From Neptuniibacter sp. (GTDB taxonomy: Bacteria; Pseudomonadota; Gammaproteobacteria; Pseudomonadales; Balneatricaceae): a stretch of 64,000 nucleotides of DNA. This document shows, in pieces, positions 47,735 to 57,133 of this stretch. The notes beneath the pieces were generated by a model. It worked only from the letters and a program-made list of their open reading frames with translations, did not search any database and was not told where the DNA came from. Position numbers and translations under genes: made by a program. The stretch's first letter is position 1. Each line of letters starts with the position of its first letter. The stretch spans positions 21,283-85,282 of the forward strand of contig NZ_JAAEQH010000105.1 in the NCBI RefSeq assembly GCF_024231755.1, in the 5' to 3' direction.

Positions 47735-49264
47735 ATGTCGGATAAGACAGAACTCACAGGTAATGCAGCAGAAGCCGAACGCTATCGGCTGATGTATGAA
47801 CAGTCGACAGATATGCTGTCACGTCATACAGCTACACCTGAGTGGACTTTTATCGATGCCAGCCCTGCCTGCGAAAAAATTCTGGGTTATACAGTTGACG
47901 AATTAATAGGACTGTCCAGCTATGATCAAATGCATCCAGAAGATGCAAATAACCTTAAAAAACGGGCGAAATCAGTAAAGTACAGTAATGGTGTTTATAC
48001 AAATCTACACCGGTATCGCCATAAAGATGGTCACTATCTCTGGCTAGAAACAACCAGCCGGACAATCCGTGACAATGATGGAAAAGCTCTAGAAGTAATC
48101 TGTGTTTCCCGGGACGTAACCGGCAGAGAGCTGGCAGAGCAAAGTACCCGACGTCTGGCCCGGGTAGTAGAAGCATCTTCAGACATGATTCTGTTCTGCG
48201 ATCATCAGAATAAGCAGATCACTTATATGAATGAGTCGTGCTATCGAACGCTAGGCTTATCTAAACAAAGCAATACCACACGATTCCTGCAACAGTTTTT
48301 TATAAAAGGCCAATATGAAGATGTGGTAAGGCCTGCATTACAGGACGCAGCCGTATTCGGAAACTGGCTGGGAAGCATTCCAATGCGCCTTCCCACCTCC
48401 CTAAAGAAAAGAAGATACGCAGAAGTACGTGAAATTATCTGCCATCACAATAGCAACGAAAGCAACCAACCGTTGGTCGAGTATTACACCGTTATAGCCC
48501 GTGATATTACTGCGCAGAAGAAGGCTCAGGAAGCTGCCAAGAAACAGCTTCAGGAAATCACACACATGTCTCGATTCCTGTCTGTGGGTGAGATGGCAAC
48601 CGGGCTTGCCCACGAGTTGAATCAACCGCTGGGAGCTATCATGAATTACTGCCGAGGCAGTAAACGGCGCCTTCAGGAACTGGATACTTCAGATGATCTT
48701 TCGGCGATTAAAGAGGCGATGGACCTAATTGCCAAGCAAGCAAAGCGCGCCTCTGAGATCATCAAACGCATGCGCAATTTTGTGCGTAAAACTGACTCTA
48801 AATACAGTTCATTTTCGATTAACAAAGCCTGTCAGGACGTTTGCGGTTTTCTAACTCAGGAAGCACGCGATAATGCCATTAGCTTTGAATTCAGCTTCAA
48901 AAAAGGCTTGCCTAATATCTATGCCGACAGGATTCAGATTGAACAGGTTCTGCTCAACATCATTCGTAACGCTATAGAAGCCTATACTAATACACAGAAA
49001 ACGCTCAGACCGATTGCAATCACTACAACAAGAGAAAATGGTAGTATTGAGATCACTGTTACAGATGCTGCAAAAGGAATCCCGGAGGTTCAATTGAACT
49101 CTATTTTTGAACCCTTCCAGACATCAAAATCAAACGGATTAGGCATGGGCTTACCGATCTCCCGCTCGATAATTGAAAACCACGGCGGCCAATTATGGGC
49201 GCAAAGCGATGGGATCACAGGTACAGAATTTAAAATAAGATTACCCCTACAGGAACAAGCATGA
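47735..49264 (+). CDS. PAS sensor histidine kinase of a FixL/FixJ-type pair
   Basis: About 509 residues from the ATG at 47735. No membrane helix. The first PAS-PAC domain is at about residues 15-135 (FIDASPACEKILGYTVDELI, ending VSRDVTGRELAE), and a second PAS is at about 140-260 (ending YTVIARDITAQKKAQ). The HisKA domain has its phospho-histidine in TGLAHELNQPLGAIMNY near residue 295, and the HATPase has NIIRNAIEAY, a degenerate DAAKGIP loop and NGLGMGLPISRSI. Neither PAS has an obvious FixL haem histidine. It overlaps the regulator gene by four bases. The signal is unknown. Confidence 0.88.
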   Translation: MSDKTELTGNAAEAERYRLMYEQSTDMLSRHTATPEWTFIDASPACEKILGYTVDELIGLSSYDQMHPEDANNLKKRAKSVKYSNGVYTNLHRYRHKDGHYLWLETTSRTIRDNDGKALEVICVSRDVTGRELAEQSTRRLARVVEASSDMILFCDHQNKQITYMNESCYRTLGLSKQSNTTRFLQQFFIKGQYEDVVRPALQDAAVFGNWLGSIPMRLPTSLKKRRYAEVREIICHHNSNESNQPLVEYYTVIARDITAQKKAQEAAKKQLQEITHMSRFLSVGEMATGLAHELNQPLGAIMNYCRGSKRRLQELDTSDDLSAIKEAMDLIAKQAKRASEIIKRMRNFVRKTDSKYSSFSINKACQDVCGFLTQEARDNAISFEFSFKKGLPNIYADRIQIEQVLLNIIRNAIEAYTNTQKTLRPIAITTTRENGSIEITVTDAAKGIPEVQLNSIFEPFQTSKSNGLGMGLPISRSIIENHGGQLWAQSDGITGTEFKIRLPLQEQA

Positions 49265-49875
49265 GCACAAATAATAAAGGCACGGTATTTATTATCGATG
49301 ATGATGATGACTTCCGGGAGTCTGTTACCTGGCTGCTACAATCTGAAGATCTTGAAACACAAGCTTTTGCTTCAGCCAAAACATTCCTGGATTACTACCA
49401 AGATGAGATAGGCTGCATTTTGCTTGATGTGAGGATGCCTGATATCAATGGGCTCTCTGCCCTACAGGTATTCAAAGAAAAGAAGATCAATATCCCTGTC
49501 ATCATAATCTCAGGCCATGGAGATATTCCTATGGCAGTTAGTGCAATGAAACATGGCGCTAGCGACTTTATTGAGAAACCATTCGATGACGAGCATTTGC
49601 TAAAACTGGTTAACCAATGTTTAAGCAAAGCTGAAGAACAAGCCCAATCACAATCCTCCTCGCTACAGGTTCAACAGGTGTATGAACGCTTGAGTCGACG
49701 AGAAAAAGAGGTAATGACGCTTGTTGTAGAAGGCAAAGCAAACCGTGAAATTGCCGAGGAACTAGGCATCAGTCCGAAAACGGTGGAAGTACACCGTTCA
49801 CGGGTCATGAACAAAATGGAAGCAGAAAGCCTGCCCGACCTAGTGAAGAAGTCTGCCATTCTTGAAGGAGCATAA
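49261..49875 (+). CDS. FixJ-family response regulator
   Basis: A 204-residue regulator. The receiver has VFIIDDDDDF and phospho-acceptor D56 (ILLDVRMPDINGL), the Thr/Ser site in VIIISGHGDIPMAV and lysine in DFIEKPF. The LuxR-type DNA-binding domain is at about residues 140-200 (LSRREKEVMTLVVEGKANRE, then SPKTVEVHRSRVMNKM). It overlaps the kinase stop, so the two are translated together. Targets are unknown. Confidence 0.9.
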   Translation: MSTNNKGTVFIIDDDDDFRESVTWLLQSEDLETQAFASAKTFLDYYQDEIGCILLDVRMPDINGLSALQVFKEKKINIPVIIISGHGDIPMAVSAMKHGASDFIEKPFDDEHLLKLVNQCLSKAEEQAQSQSSSLQVQQVYERLSRREKEVMTLVVEGKANREIAEELGISPKTVEVHRSRVMNKMEAESLPDLVKKSAILEGA

Positions 49876-50004
49876 GCTTAGAACAAATTGGCTTTTCCTG
49901 ACCGAAATCAATATTTATTGCAGCCTTTTTAGACTTAGGTCGATTGCCAAGTTTTATTTTCACAGTAGAATTGCCCGCAAAATAAAAACAAGAAAAAGTA
50001 GAGA

Positions 50005-50484
50005 ATGAAAAAGATACTTATCAGCGCCTGCATGCTAGGTGATAAGGTCCGCTATGATGGTGGCCATCATCTGATCGACAATCCAATTTTGAAGCGCTGG
50101 CAGCAGGAAGGACGCCTGGTCCCAATCTGCCCGGAGATAGCCGGTGGACTGCATACACCCCGCCCTCCTGCAGAAACTCAATGTAAGTTCCCAATTCTTA
50201 TCACTACACGTGATGGTGAAGATGTCACACCTGAATACCTTTCAGGCGCGGAAAAAACGCTAGAGATAGCAAAGAGAGAGAACGTCTGCTGCGCCTTGAT
50301 GAAAGCAAAAAGTCCATCGTGCGGTAATCAGCGCATCTTCGATGGTAATTTTACCGGCACCCTTGTTGAAGGTGCGGGTGTTGCTGCTTCAGAACTGATC
50401 CGTAATGGTATCCCTGTTTTTAACGAAAAGCAGCTAGCCGACCTCTTTGCTTTTATCGAAGATTCTGAAAGGATGTCTGCTTAA
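50005..50484 (+). CDS. DUF523 family protein
   Basis: A 159-residue soluble protein with the family features: KILISACMLGDKVRYDGGHH at the N-terminus, RLVPICPEIAGGLHTPRPPA in the middle and a CCALMKAKSPSCGNQRIFDG block near residues 96-115. The conserved cysteines could bind metal. Biochemical role is not established. It is followed 26 bases later by mscS on the same strand. Confidence 0.86.
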   Translation: MKKILISACMLGDKVRYDGGHHLIDNPILKRWQQEGRLVPICPEIAGGLHTPRPPAETQCKFPILITTRDGEDVTPEYLSGAEKTLEIAKRENVCCALMKAKSPSCGNQRIFDGNFTGTLVEGAGVAASELIRNGIPVFNEKQLADLFAFIEDSERMSA

Positions 50485-50510
50485 TAGCATATCCATAACA
50501 GGGTTCTTTG

Positions 50511-51344
50511 ATGGAACAGGAAATTCAGAACGAGCTGGAAACAATTACCCGGCTCACCAACATGGTTATCGATTTTTTCGTCAATTACAGCTTTCAGGTA
50601 ATTGGTGCAATCATCATCTTCCTGCTGGGGCTTTTTGTAGCCAGATCACTGGCAAAGTTTGCACTTAAGCTATGTGAAAAACATAGCATAGACGTAACCC
50701 TCAGCCTGTTCATAGCCAGTACCGTTAAGCTCCTGATCATTGCCATGATACTGGTGATCTGCCTTGGTAAATTTGGTATCAGCGTGGCACCATTTGTTGC
50801 GGCAATTGGTGCTATTTCGCTAAGCGCCGGATTAGCCCTGCAAGGAGTTTTCTCTAACTACGGCGCAGGTTTCACAATTATACTAACCCGTCCTTTTGTT
50901 GTTGAAAATACCATAGAAATCAATGGGATATCGGGCATAGTTAAAGAAATTAAACTAGCTTACACGGTGCTCTCTACGGAAGATGGAGAGATGATCACGA
51001 TACCCAACAAACATATTGTTGGAGAGGTGATCACCAACTCTTTCGAATATAAAGTAGTTGAGGCCTCTATCGGCATTAGTTACGACAGCGAACCGGAACA
51101 AGCTATTGAGCTTATCAGTCAATGCCTAGAGGGATTCGATGAAATACCAGAATCCCCTGCTCCCCAGATTGGTATCGAAGTATTCGCTGATTCATCGGTG
51201 AATATTGCTTACCGCTATTGGGTCCCGACAGAGCGTTTTTTTGAAGTACAATATCAGGTCAATCTGTCTGTTTTTAATGCATTAAAACAGGCCCAGATCG
51301 ATATTCCATTCCCACAAAGAGAAGTAATGCTAAAGCAGGCCTGA
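50511..51344 (+). CDS. mscS: Small-conductance mechanosensitive channel (MscS)
   Basis: About 277 residues from the ATG at 50511, close to the usual 280-290. Three N-terminal membrane helices are seen, the pore helix region being FVAAIGAISLSAGLALQGVF with its Gly/Ala pattern, followed by NYGAGFTIILTRPFVVENTI, the MscS beta-domain start. It opens under membrane tension and releases solutes on hypo-osmotic shock. It may be co-transcribed with the DUF523 gene. Its end carries the proS promoter. Confidence 0.92.
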   Translation: MEQEIQNELETITRLTNMVIDFFVNYSFQVIGAIIIFLLGLFVARSLAKFALKLCEKHSIDVTLSLFIASTVKLLIIAMILVICLGKFGISVAPFVAAIGAISLSAGLALQGVFSNYGAGFTIILTRPFVVENTIEINGISGIVKEIKLAYTVLSTEDGEMITIPNKHIVGEVITNSFEYKVVEASIGISYDSEPEQAIELISQCLEGFDEIPESPAPQIGIEVFADSSVNIAYRYWVPTERFFEVQYQVNLSVFNALKQAQIDIPFPQREVMLKQA

Positions 51345-51350
51345 TTTTAC

Positions 51351-51379
51351 TTGGCAGCACTCTAACAGCCCCCTACAAT
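51351..51379 (+). promoter_or_regulatory. Sigma-70 promoter of proS
   Basis: TTGGCA, a spacer of 17 bases, and TACAAT, ending 38 bases before the proS ATG and beginning seven bases after the mscS stop. Both boxes are one or two mismatches from consensus with ideal spacing. Confidence 0.65.
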
Positions 51380-51417
51380 GTGGCGGTTTCGAAAAGAATT
51401 TTATTTGAGTTATCAAC

Positions 51418-53142
51418 ATGCGCACTAGCCAATACCTCATCTCCACCGTGAAAGAAACTCCATCTGATGCGGAAGTAATCAGCCACCAGCTGATGCTCCG
51501 TGCAGGATTGATCCGTAAAGTAGCATCTGGTTTGTATAACTGGCTGCCACTCGGCCTCCGTACTCTACGCAAAGTCGAGCGTATCGTCCGTGAAGAGATG
51601 GATAAGTCCGGTGCAATGGAAGTTCTCATGCCTGCGATCCAACCAGCAGAGCTTTGGGAAGAATCTGGCCGCTGGGAGCTTTATGGCCCGGAGCTGTTGC
51701 GTGTTAATGACCGCCACAACCGTGAATTCTGCGTTGGTCCTACTCATGAAGAGGTGATCACAGATCTGATTCGTCGCGAGATTAAGAGCTACAAGCAGCT
51801 TCCTGCAAACTTCTATCAGATCCAGACTAAATTCCGTGATGAAATCCGTCCTCGTTTTGGCGTGATGCGCTCCCGTGAATTCATCATGAAAGATGCCTAC
51901 TCATTCCATGTTGGCCAGGAATCATTGCAGCAGACATACGATGTAATGCATCAGACCTACACCAATATCTTTAACCGCCTCGGCCTGGACTTCCGTCCGG
52001 TATTGGCTGACACAGGTTCAATCGGTGGTGCATCATCTCACGAGTTCCACGTTCTTGCTGATTCAGGTGAAGACGACATCGCATTCTCCAATGTAAGTGA
52101 CTACGCAGCAAACGTAGAACTGGCAGAAGCGCTTGCCCCAGAAGGTGAACTAGCGGCGCCTACTGTAGAGATGACTACAGTGGATACGCCAAATGCAAAA
52201 ACAATTGATGAGCTGGTAGAACAGTTTGACCAGCCGATCGAAAAAACAGTTAAAACTCTGATCGTAAAAGCGTCAGAAGAGTGTGCAGCTGAATTTGTAG
52301 CCCTACTGGTACGTGGCGATCACGAACTGAACGAGATCAAAGCAGAAAAACTGACTGATGTGGCTGAACCTCTTGAATTCGCGACTGAAGAAGAGATTCG
52401 TAAGCTAATTGGTGCAGGCCCTGGTTCTCTTGGCCCTGTAGGCCTTGAAATCCCTTGCATTATTGACCGCACAGTAGCGAAAACATCTGATTTCAGCGCA
52501 GGTGCAAACATCGATGGTAAGCATCTGTTTGGTATTAACTGGAATCGCGATGTAGACCTACCACAAGTTGCTGATCTACGTAATGTCGTTGGAGGTGACC
52601 CAAGCCCGTGCGGCGAAGGTACACTAGAGATCAAGCGCGGTATTGAAGTTGGTCATATCTTCCAACTAGGGCAGAAATACTCTGAAGCCCTAAAAGCAGA
52701 GGTACTGGATCAGAATGGTAAATCTGTAGTAATGGATATGGGTTGTTATGGTATTGGTGTTACCCGAGTAGTAGCGGCTGCAATAGAGCAGAACCATGAC
52801 GACAATGGAATCATTTGGCCAGAAGCGATTGCACCATTCCATATTGCACTGGTTCCGCTGCAGTACGATAAATCAGAAGAAGTACGCAATCTGACTGATC
52901 AGCTGTATCAAGACCTGCAGCAAGCCGGTTATGATGTTCTGATGGATGACCGTGACAAGAAAACCAGCCCAGGAGTTAAGTTTGCCGATATGGAGCTTAT
53001 GGGCATTCCACACCGTGTGGTTATCTCCCCTCGCGGTATCGAAGCAGGAACACTTGAATACAAGGGTCGTCGCCAGGAAGAGAAACAAGATATTAAGATT
53101 GATGAACTAATGCCTGTACTGGCAGAAAACATTAATCTGTAA
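51418..53142 (+). CDS. proS: Prolyl-tRNA synthetase, bacterial type
   Basis: A 574-residue class II synthetase. Class II motif 1 lies around [20 protein letters not shown] near residues 40-59. Motif 2 is in [20 protein letters not shown], and motif 3 is [16 protein letters not shown] near 443-458. The insertion domain (about residues 225-400) is the YbaK-like editing domain of bacterial ProRS, with [14 protein letters not shown] sequence ([14 protein letters not shown]). The C-terminal anticodon-binding domain is complete. Single gene with its own promoter and terminator. Confidence 0.97.
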   Translation: MRTSQYLISTVKETPSDAEVISHQLMLRAGLIRKVASGLYNWLPLGLRTLRKVERIVREEMDKSGAMEVLMPAIQPAELWEESGRWELYGPELLRVNDRHNREFCVGPTHEEVITDLIRREIKSYKQLPANFYQIQTKFRDEIRPRFGVMRSREFIMKDAYSFHVGQESLQQTYDVMHQTYTNIFNRLGLDFRPVLADTGSIGGASSHEFHVLADSGEDDIAFSNVSDYAANVELAEALAPEGELAAPTVEMTTVDTPNAKTIDELVEQFDQPIEKTVKTLIVKASEECAAEFVALLVRGDHELNEIKAEKLTDVAEPLEFATEEEIRKLIGAGPGSLGPVGLEIPCIIDRTVAKTSDFSAGANIDGKHLFGINWNRDVDLPQVADLRNVVGGDPSPCGEGTLEIKRGIEVGHIFQLGQKYSEALKAEVLDQNGKSVVMDMGCYGIGVTRVVAAAIEQNHDDNGIIWPEAIAPFHIALVPLQYDKSEEVRNLTDQLYQDLQQAGYDVLMDDRDKKTSPGVKFADMELMGIPHRVVISPRGIEAGTLEYKGRRQEEKQDIKIDELMPVLAENINL

Positions 53143-53155
53143 AGATTAGGTCTTG

Positions 53156-53186
53156 AAAAAAAGCTCCGCATATGCGGAGCTTTTTT
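53156..53186. terminator. Intrinsic terminator after proS
   Basis: A near-loopless palindrome (AAGCTCCGCA and complement) with A and T tracts on both sides, 14 bases after the proS stop. It can also serve the convergent nahK gene. Confidence 0.92.
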
Positions 53187-53210
53187 ATGCACAAAGAAGA
53201 AGTAAAACGC

Positions 53211-55835
53211 CTAGGCCGTGGCTGTTTCCAGCATATGGATCAACATCGTTTTCAGTTTCAGTGGCTTAATTGGCTTATTCACTAACAGAAAACCATGATT
53301 TCTGATCTGCTGATTTAGCTCCTGACTGTAGTTAGCCGTAATCATCAATACAGGTAATGCCTCAAGAACTTCAGCTGTAACAACCTTTGCAGCATCCACA
53401 CCGGTTTCATCATTATCCAAGTGATAATCAACAATCAACAGATCTACTGGATCTTCTTTAAAATCCACCTGACGCTGCAGATCCTCCAATGACAACGCAG
53501 GGATTACGTTACATCCCCAGCCACTGAGCAGTGTATCCATGCCTCTACAGATCGCTTCATCATTATCGATAAGCCAGATATTAGCTCCACTCAACCTTTC
53601 AGTGATCATAGGAATGGTAGGACCAGAGACCTCAACCGGAGCAATAGCCTCACCAATTGGAACCTCTACAGAAAATACTGAGCCCTTCCCTTCTACGGAC
53701 TCAACACCAATCTCATGCCCAAGGACGCTAGAAATTTTATCTACAATTGCCAGCCCCAAACCCAAACCTTTTTCCTGGCCGGGCTGATCTTTCTTCAAGC
53801 GCTTAAACTCCTGAAAGATCTCTGTAAGCTTTTCCGCTGGTATTCCACTGCCTGTATCCCAAACTTGTATCAGCAGCTTATCTCCGCGACGGCGGCAACC
53901 TAGTAGTATTTTCCCTTGTTTGGTGTAGCGAATAGCATTGGTAAGGAAGTTTCTTAAAATACGCGCAAGAAGCTGAGAGTCTGATCTGACAACGGTTTGA
54001 CTGTTCACACAGCGGAAATCAAGCCCCTCAGCATTAGCTAACTGTTTAAACTCCGCCGATAAAGTCTCAAACAAGCTATTGATTCCGAAAGAGATAATAT
54101 CTGCTTTTACTACCCCAGCATCCAGCTTGGATATATCAACCAAAGTTCTTAACAATGACTCAACATCATCCAGAGAATTAGATACAGAATGAGCCAGTGT
54201 ACGGTGCCCTTCGTCTTGAATTTTTTCAGACAACGCGCCGGAGAACAATCGGGCAGCATTCAGCGGCTGCAATAGATCATGACTAACTGCCGCCAGGAAT
54301 TTTGTTTTCGATAAGTTAGCCCGATCAGCCTCCAACTTAGCCTCACGTAATCGAGCCTCAACCCCTGCACGTTCCTCGATCTCAGAAACTAACTGTTCAT
54401 TCAGTTCGGTCAGCTCAGATGTACGCTCCTCGACCCTTTGTTCAAGTAGTTGATGGGATAGCTTTAACGCTTCCGCAGACCGTCTACGCTCAGTAATATC
54501 CCTGATCATTACAAAGAAACCATTCGGATTACCTTGTTGATCGATATTAGCGACGTAGGATTTCAACATATAGCGTTGCTCACCCTGTGCGTTGGTCTGC
54601 CAGACCTCAAATGTGACATTCTCACCAGAGAGTGCGCGATCAAGATAAGGTTTGAGCTCGTCATACTGCTCTTGGGTATAAGCAGCATAAATGCTCTGCC
54701 CGTCTAATTCTCCATCGCTTTTGCCAAACCACTGTTCATATACTTTATTAGCAAATCGATAATGAAGATCCGGATCAAGATAGGCGATCAATGCTGGAAC
54801 GTTATCGGTGATTAAACGAATCCATTGTTCATTTTGACGCAGGGTTTCTGCGTATTTATGTCGTTCAGTGATATCAGTATAGGTGTTTACAAAACCACCC
54901 TGAGGCATCGGATGGGTACGTACCTCAATCACCTGACCAGCCTCGCCGCGCTGCTCAGAAGCCAATACCTCTCCCTGCTGCGCAGCAGTTAATGCATGCT
55001 GAAGGATTGCATGGTTATCCAACATCAGAGCAGCAAACGGTGGATGAGATTCAACTTGGGAGTCTTCAACACCGGTCAAATCCAGGAAGCGGTCGTTCCA
55101 TAGTTCTACCGTGCCCTCCGGATTAACCAATACAACCCCTTGTGAAAGGTTATCTACGGTCCGCTGCAACTGTTCTGTTTTCTGGGCAAGCTCATGTTCT
55201 CGCTGAGCAGTTTCACGCTCTTTCAGCGCAGTGATATCTGTGTACAGGATTACCAGACCGCCATCCTGAGTAGGACGCTCGCTCATCTGAACCCAACGGC
55301 CATCAGCCAAACGGTAGACTGTACTACCCAGATTAGAAGACGCTGGGTATTCTTCGGCTATAAGACCACTTTCTCTAGCTAAGCGGGTGATATCCTGAAT
55401 TGTTGTGCCGGTTTCAATACGGAGCCCTGTTGACTCCCAGACATTACTAAATTTGCTATTAAACAGTACGATTTGGCGTTCTTCATCGAACAGCACAAAT
55501 GCATCAGAGATACTCTCAATCGCATCAATCAGGCGCTGGTTTGCCAACGCGGCCTGTTCGTTAGCTTGCTTCAAAGCCCGGTGACTGACCTTCAATTCGG
55601 AGAGCACCGCATTAAGGGCTTCTGTACGTTCACGCACCTGCTCAGCAAGCACAACTGAATGTTCAAAAGCTGAATATGGATTGGCGCCCCCTTGAACACC
55701 GCCCGACTCAACACGCTCAACCAAAACTGTGTTGATCTTTTTAAGCTTTTTATTTTCGTACTCAAGCGCTTCTATTCTTTCCAGAAGTTCTTGCTGCTTT
55801 TCCAACGAGAGCTCAGACATCGAATGCTCAGCCAT
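53211..55835 (-). CDS. nahK: Hybrid sensor kinase NahK (ErcS'-like), NosP partner
   Basis: About 874 residues from the ATG at 55835, with GGGAG upstream. N-terminal coiled coil (ELLERIEALEYENKKLKKIN), then three PAS domains at about residues 100-215, 220-335 and 340-460, the last ending MIRDITERRR. A second coiled stretch leads to HisKA with LAAVSHDLLQPLNAARLFSG near residue 525, an HATPase with DTGSGIP and KGLGLGLAIVDKI, and a C-terminal receiver with IWLIDNDEA and LLIVDYHLDN. Architecture and neighbourhood match NahK of Pseudomonas, which is inhibited by the haem protein NosP and passes phosphate to an Hpt protein controlling biofilm. The nosP gene overlaps its start by eight bases. The original ethanol-network name is ercS'. 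Confidence 0.86.
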   Translation of the reverse strand: MAEHSMSELSLEKQQELLERIEALEYENKKLKKINTVLVERVESGGVQGGANPYSAFEHSVVLAEQVRERTEALNAVLSELKVSHRALKQANEQAALANQRLIDAIESISDAFVLFDEERQIVLFNSKFSNVWESTGLRIETGTTIQDITRLARESGLIAEEYPASSNLGSTVYRLADGRWVQMSERPTQDGGLVILYTDITALKERETAQREHELAQKTEQLQRTVDNLSQGVVLVNPEGTVELWNDRFLDLTGVEDSQVESHPPFAALMLDNHAILQHALTAAQQGEVLASEQRGEAGQVIEVRTHPMPQGGFVNTYTDITERHKYAETLRQNEQWIRLITDNVPALIAYLDPDLHYRFANKVYEQWFGKSDGELDGQSIYAAYTQEQYDELKPYLDRALSGENVTFEVWQTNAQGEQRYMLKSYVANIDQQGNPNGFFVMIRDITERRRSAEALKLSHQLLEQRVEERTSELTELNEQLVSEIEERAGVEARLREAKLEADRANLSKTKFLAAVSHDLLQPLNAARLFSGALSEKIQDEGHRTLAHSVSNSLDDVESLLRTLVDISKLDAGVVKADIISFGINSLFETLSAEFKQLANAEGLDFRCVNSQTVVRSDSQLLARILRNFLTNAIRYTKQGKILLGCRRRGDKLLIQVWDTGSGIPAEKLTEIFQEFKRLKKDQPGQEKGLGLGLAIVDKISSVLGHEIGVESVEGKGSVFSVEVPIGEAIAPVEVSGPTIPMITERLSGANIWLIDNDEAICRGMDTLLSGWGCNVIPALSLEDLQRQVDFKEDPVDLLIVDYHLDNDETGVDAAKVVTAEVLEALPVLMITANYSQELNQQIRNHGFLLVNKPIKPLKLKTMLIHMLETATA

Positions 55836-56976
55836 CAAGATTTCTCCCGATCGCTACCCCAGTGAAAGTCTGGTTTACGTGCATACCCGCAATCTGCTCA
55901 CCATAAGCATTAAACCCAACCACATGGTTCTGTCTTAATATTTCCGATACAGAATCACGGTTGCCTAACAGGTCGCATTCAAGACGTCGAAGAAAACAAT
56001 CACAACCGATTATCAATTGTGGCTCACCTATTTTCTTACGAATATCATCCAGCTTGAGCACAAGGTCAGAGGTCATCTCCCCGGGCTCCATAAGCGTAAG
56101 AACGATCCCTCTTTCCACTGCGCAGTAGAATTTAAGGCTAAGATCGTCGTTAACCTTCTGTATAGATCGCACAAAATACTCATCGCCAATCTTTACTGCG
56201 ATTGGGTTAAGTGCAAATACTTCATGATTGAGATCTTCAACAGTAAGCCCTATCGCCCTCGCATACTCTTTTGCGGCTGGCTCAGCATTAAGCTCATAAA
56301 CACTTCTGTTCTCTGCATCCGCTTCAGTTACGATCAGCTTTTCACCCTTACTGTGCATATGGTGGGTGCTGAATACTTCAAAGTCATAATGAGTGTTAAC
56401 CAACATTACAACAGCGGCATCATTACGGAAGCGTCCATTATAGAAAACGTGGGTTTTAGAAAGATGTACATCGTCTCCGGCTGATCCGCCAAAGTTAGGA
56501 ATACTGCCCAAAGCTGAGTTAAGCGTCACCAGAACATTCTCTTCCTGAATGGAAAGACCATCTAGTAGAGTTAAAGCAAAGGTGTTTCCCTTGATTGGTG
56601 CGATTTCATGCCTACGACAGCCACCGATTAACTGCTCCACAACCATCTGTGCATCCGTCAGGCAAAAGCCATCCAGGCATTCGATAAGAACGGCCTCAAC
56701 AGCAAAGGCACTTTTCGCAAAACCGATAGCAGTAATACAACCTTTGCCATATCCCTGAGTCGTAATCTCTCCAGCAGTTGTACAACCGGCTATAGGAAGA
56801 TCTTTAAAATTATCGGTCAAAGCTTCAGCGAGCTTATCAAGGTCATATTCTGCAGAGCAGAAAAACAGGACGAAATTAATATCCGGGTGGTTAAGCTGCT
56901 GCTTCAACTCAGCAGCAGCCTGATATGAATCGGTACTAAAAGAAAAGGCGGTCTTGAAGGTAGATGTATCGCTCAC
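55828..56976 (-). CDS. nosP: FIST-domain nitric-oxide sensor NosP
   Basis: A 382-residue soluble protein with FIST_N (about residues 25-220, including LPIAGCTTAGEITTQGYGKG) and FIST_C (about 225-365, including IGDEYFVRSIQKVN and IIGCDCFLRR) domains. NosP proteins bind haem through the FIST fold, sense nitric oxide and are encoded next to a partner kinase. Here the stop overlaps the nahK start by eight bases, the same partnership as in Pseudomonas and other gammaproteobacteria. Haem binding itself is not provable from sequence: I did not align the proposed histidine ligand. Confidence 0.85.
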   Translation of the reverse strand: MSDTSTFKTAFSFSTDSYQAAAELKQQLNHPDINFVLFFCSAEYDLDKLAEALTDNFKDLPIAGCTTAGEITTQGYGKGCITAIGFAKSAFAVEAVLIECLDGFCLTDAQMVVEQLIGGCRRHEIAPIKGNTFALTLLDGLSIQEENVLVTLNSALGSIPNFGGSAGDDVHLSKTHVFYNGRFRNDAAVVMLVNTHYDFEVFSTHHMHSKGEKLIVTEADAENRSVYELNAEPAAKEYARAIGLTVEDLNHEVFALNPIAVKIGDEYFVRSIQKVNDDLSLKFYCAVERGIVLTLMEPGEMTSDLVLKLDDIRKKIGEPQLIIGCDCFLRRLECDLLGNRDSVSEILRQNHVVGFNAYGEQIAGMHVNQTFTGVAIGRNLDG

Positions 56977-57133
56977 TTAACTTCCCCGGGCAGCATTTCA
57001 AATCATTCTAAGACTAGTGGACTGACACAAAAATACTACTAACGACCCCATTTTTACTCACTTGGAAGCGTTAATAGCAATCGCAGACAACTGTAGTGAT
57101 TCATGTAGTGAACGATTAAGAAGATTACTGTGT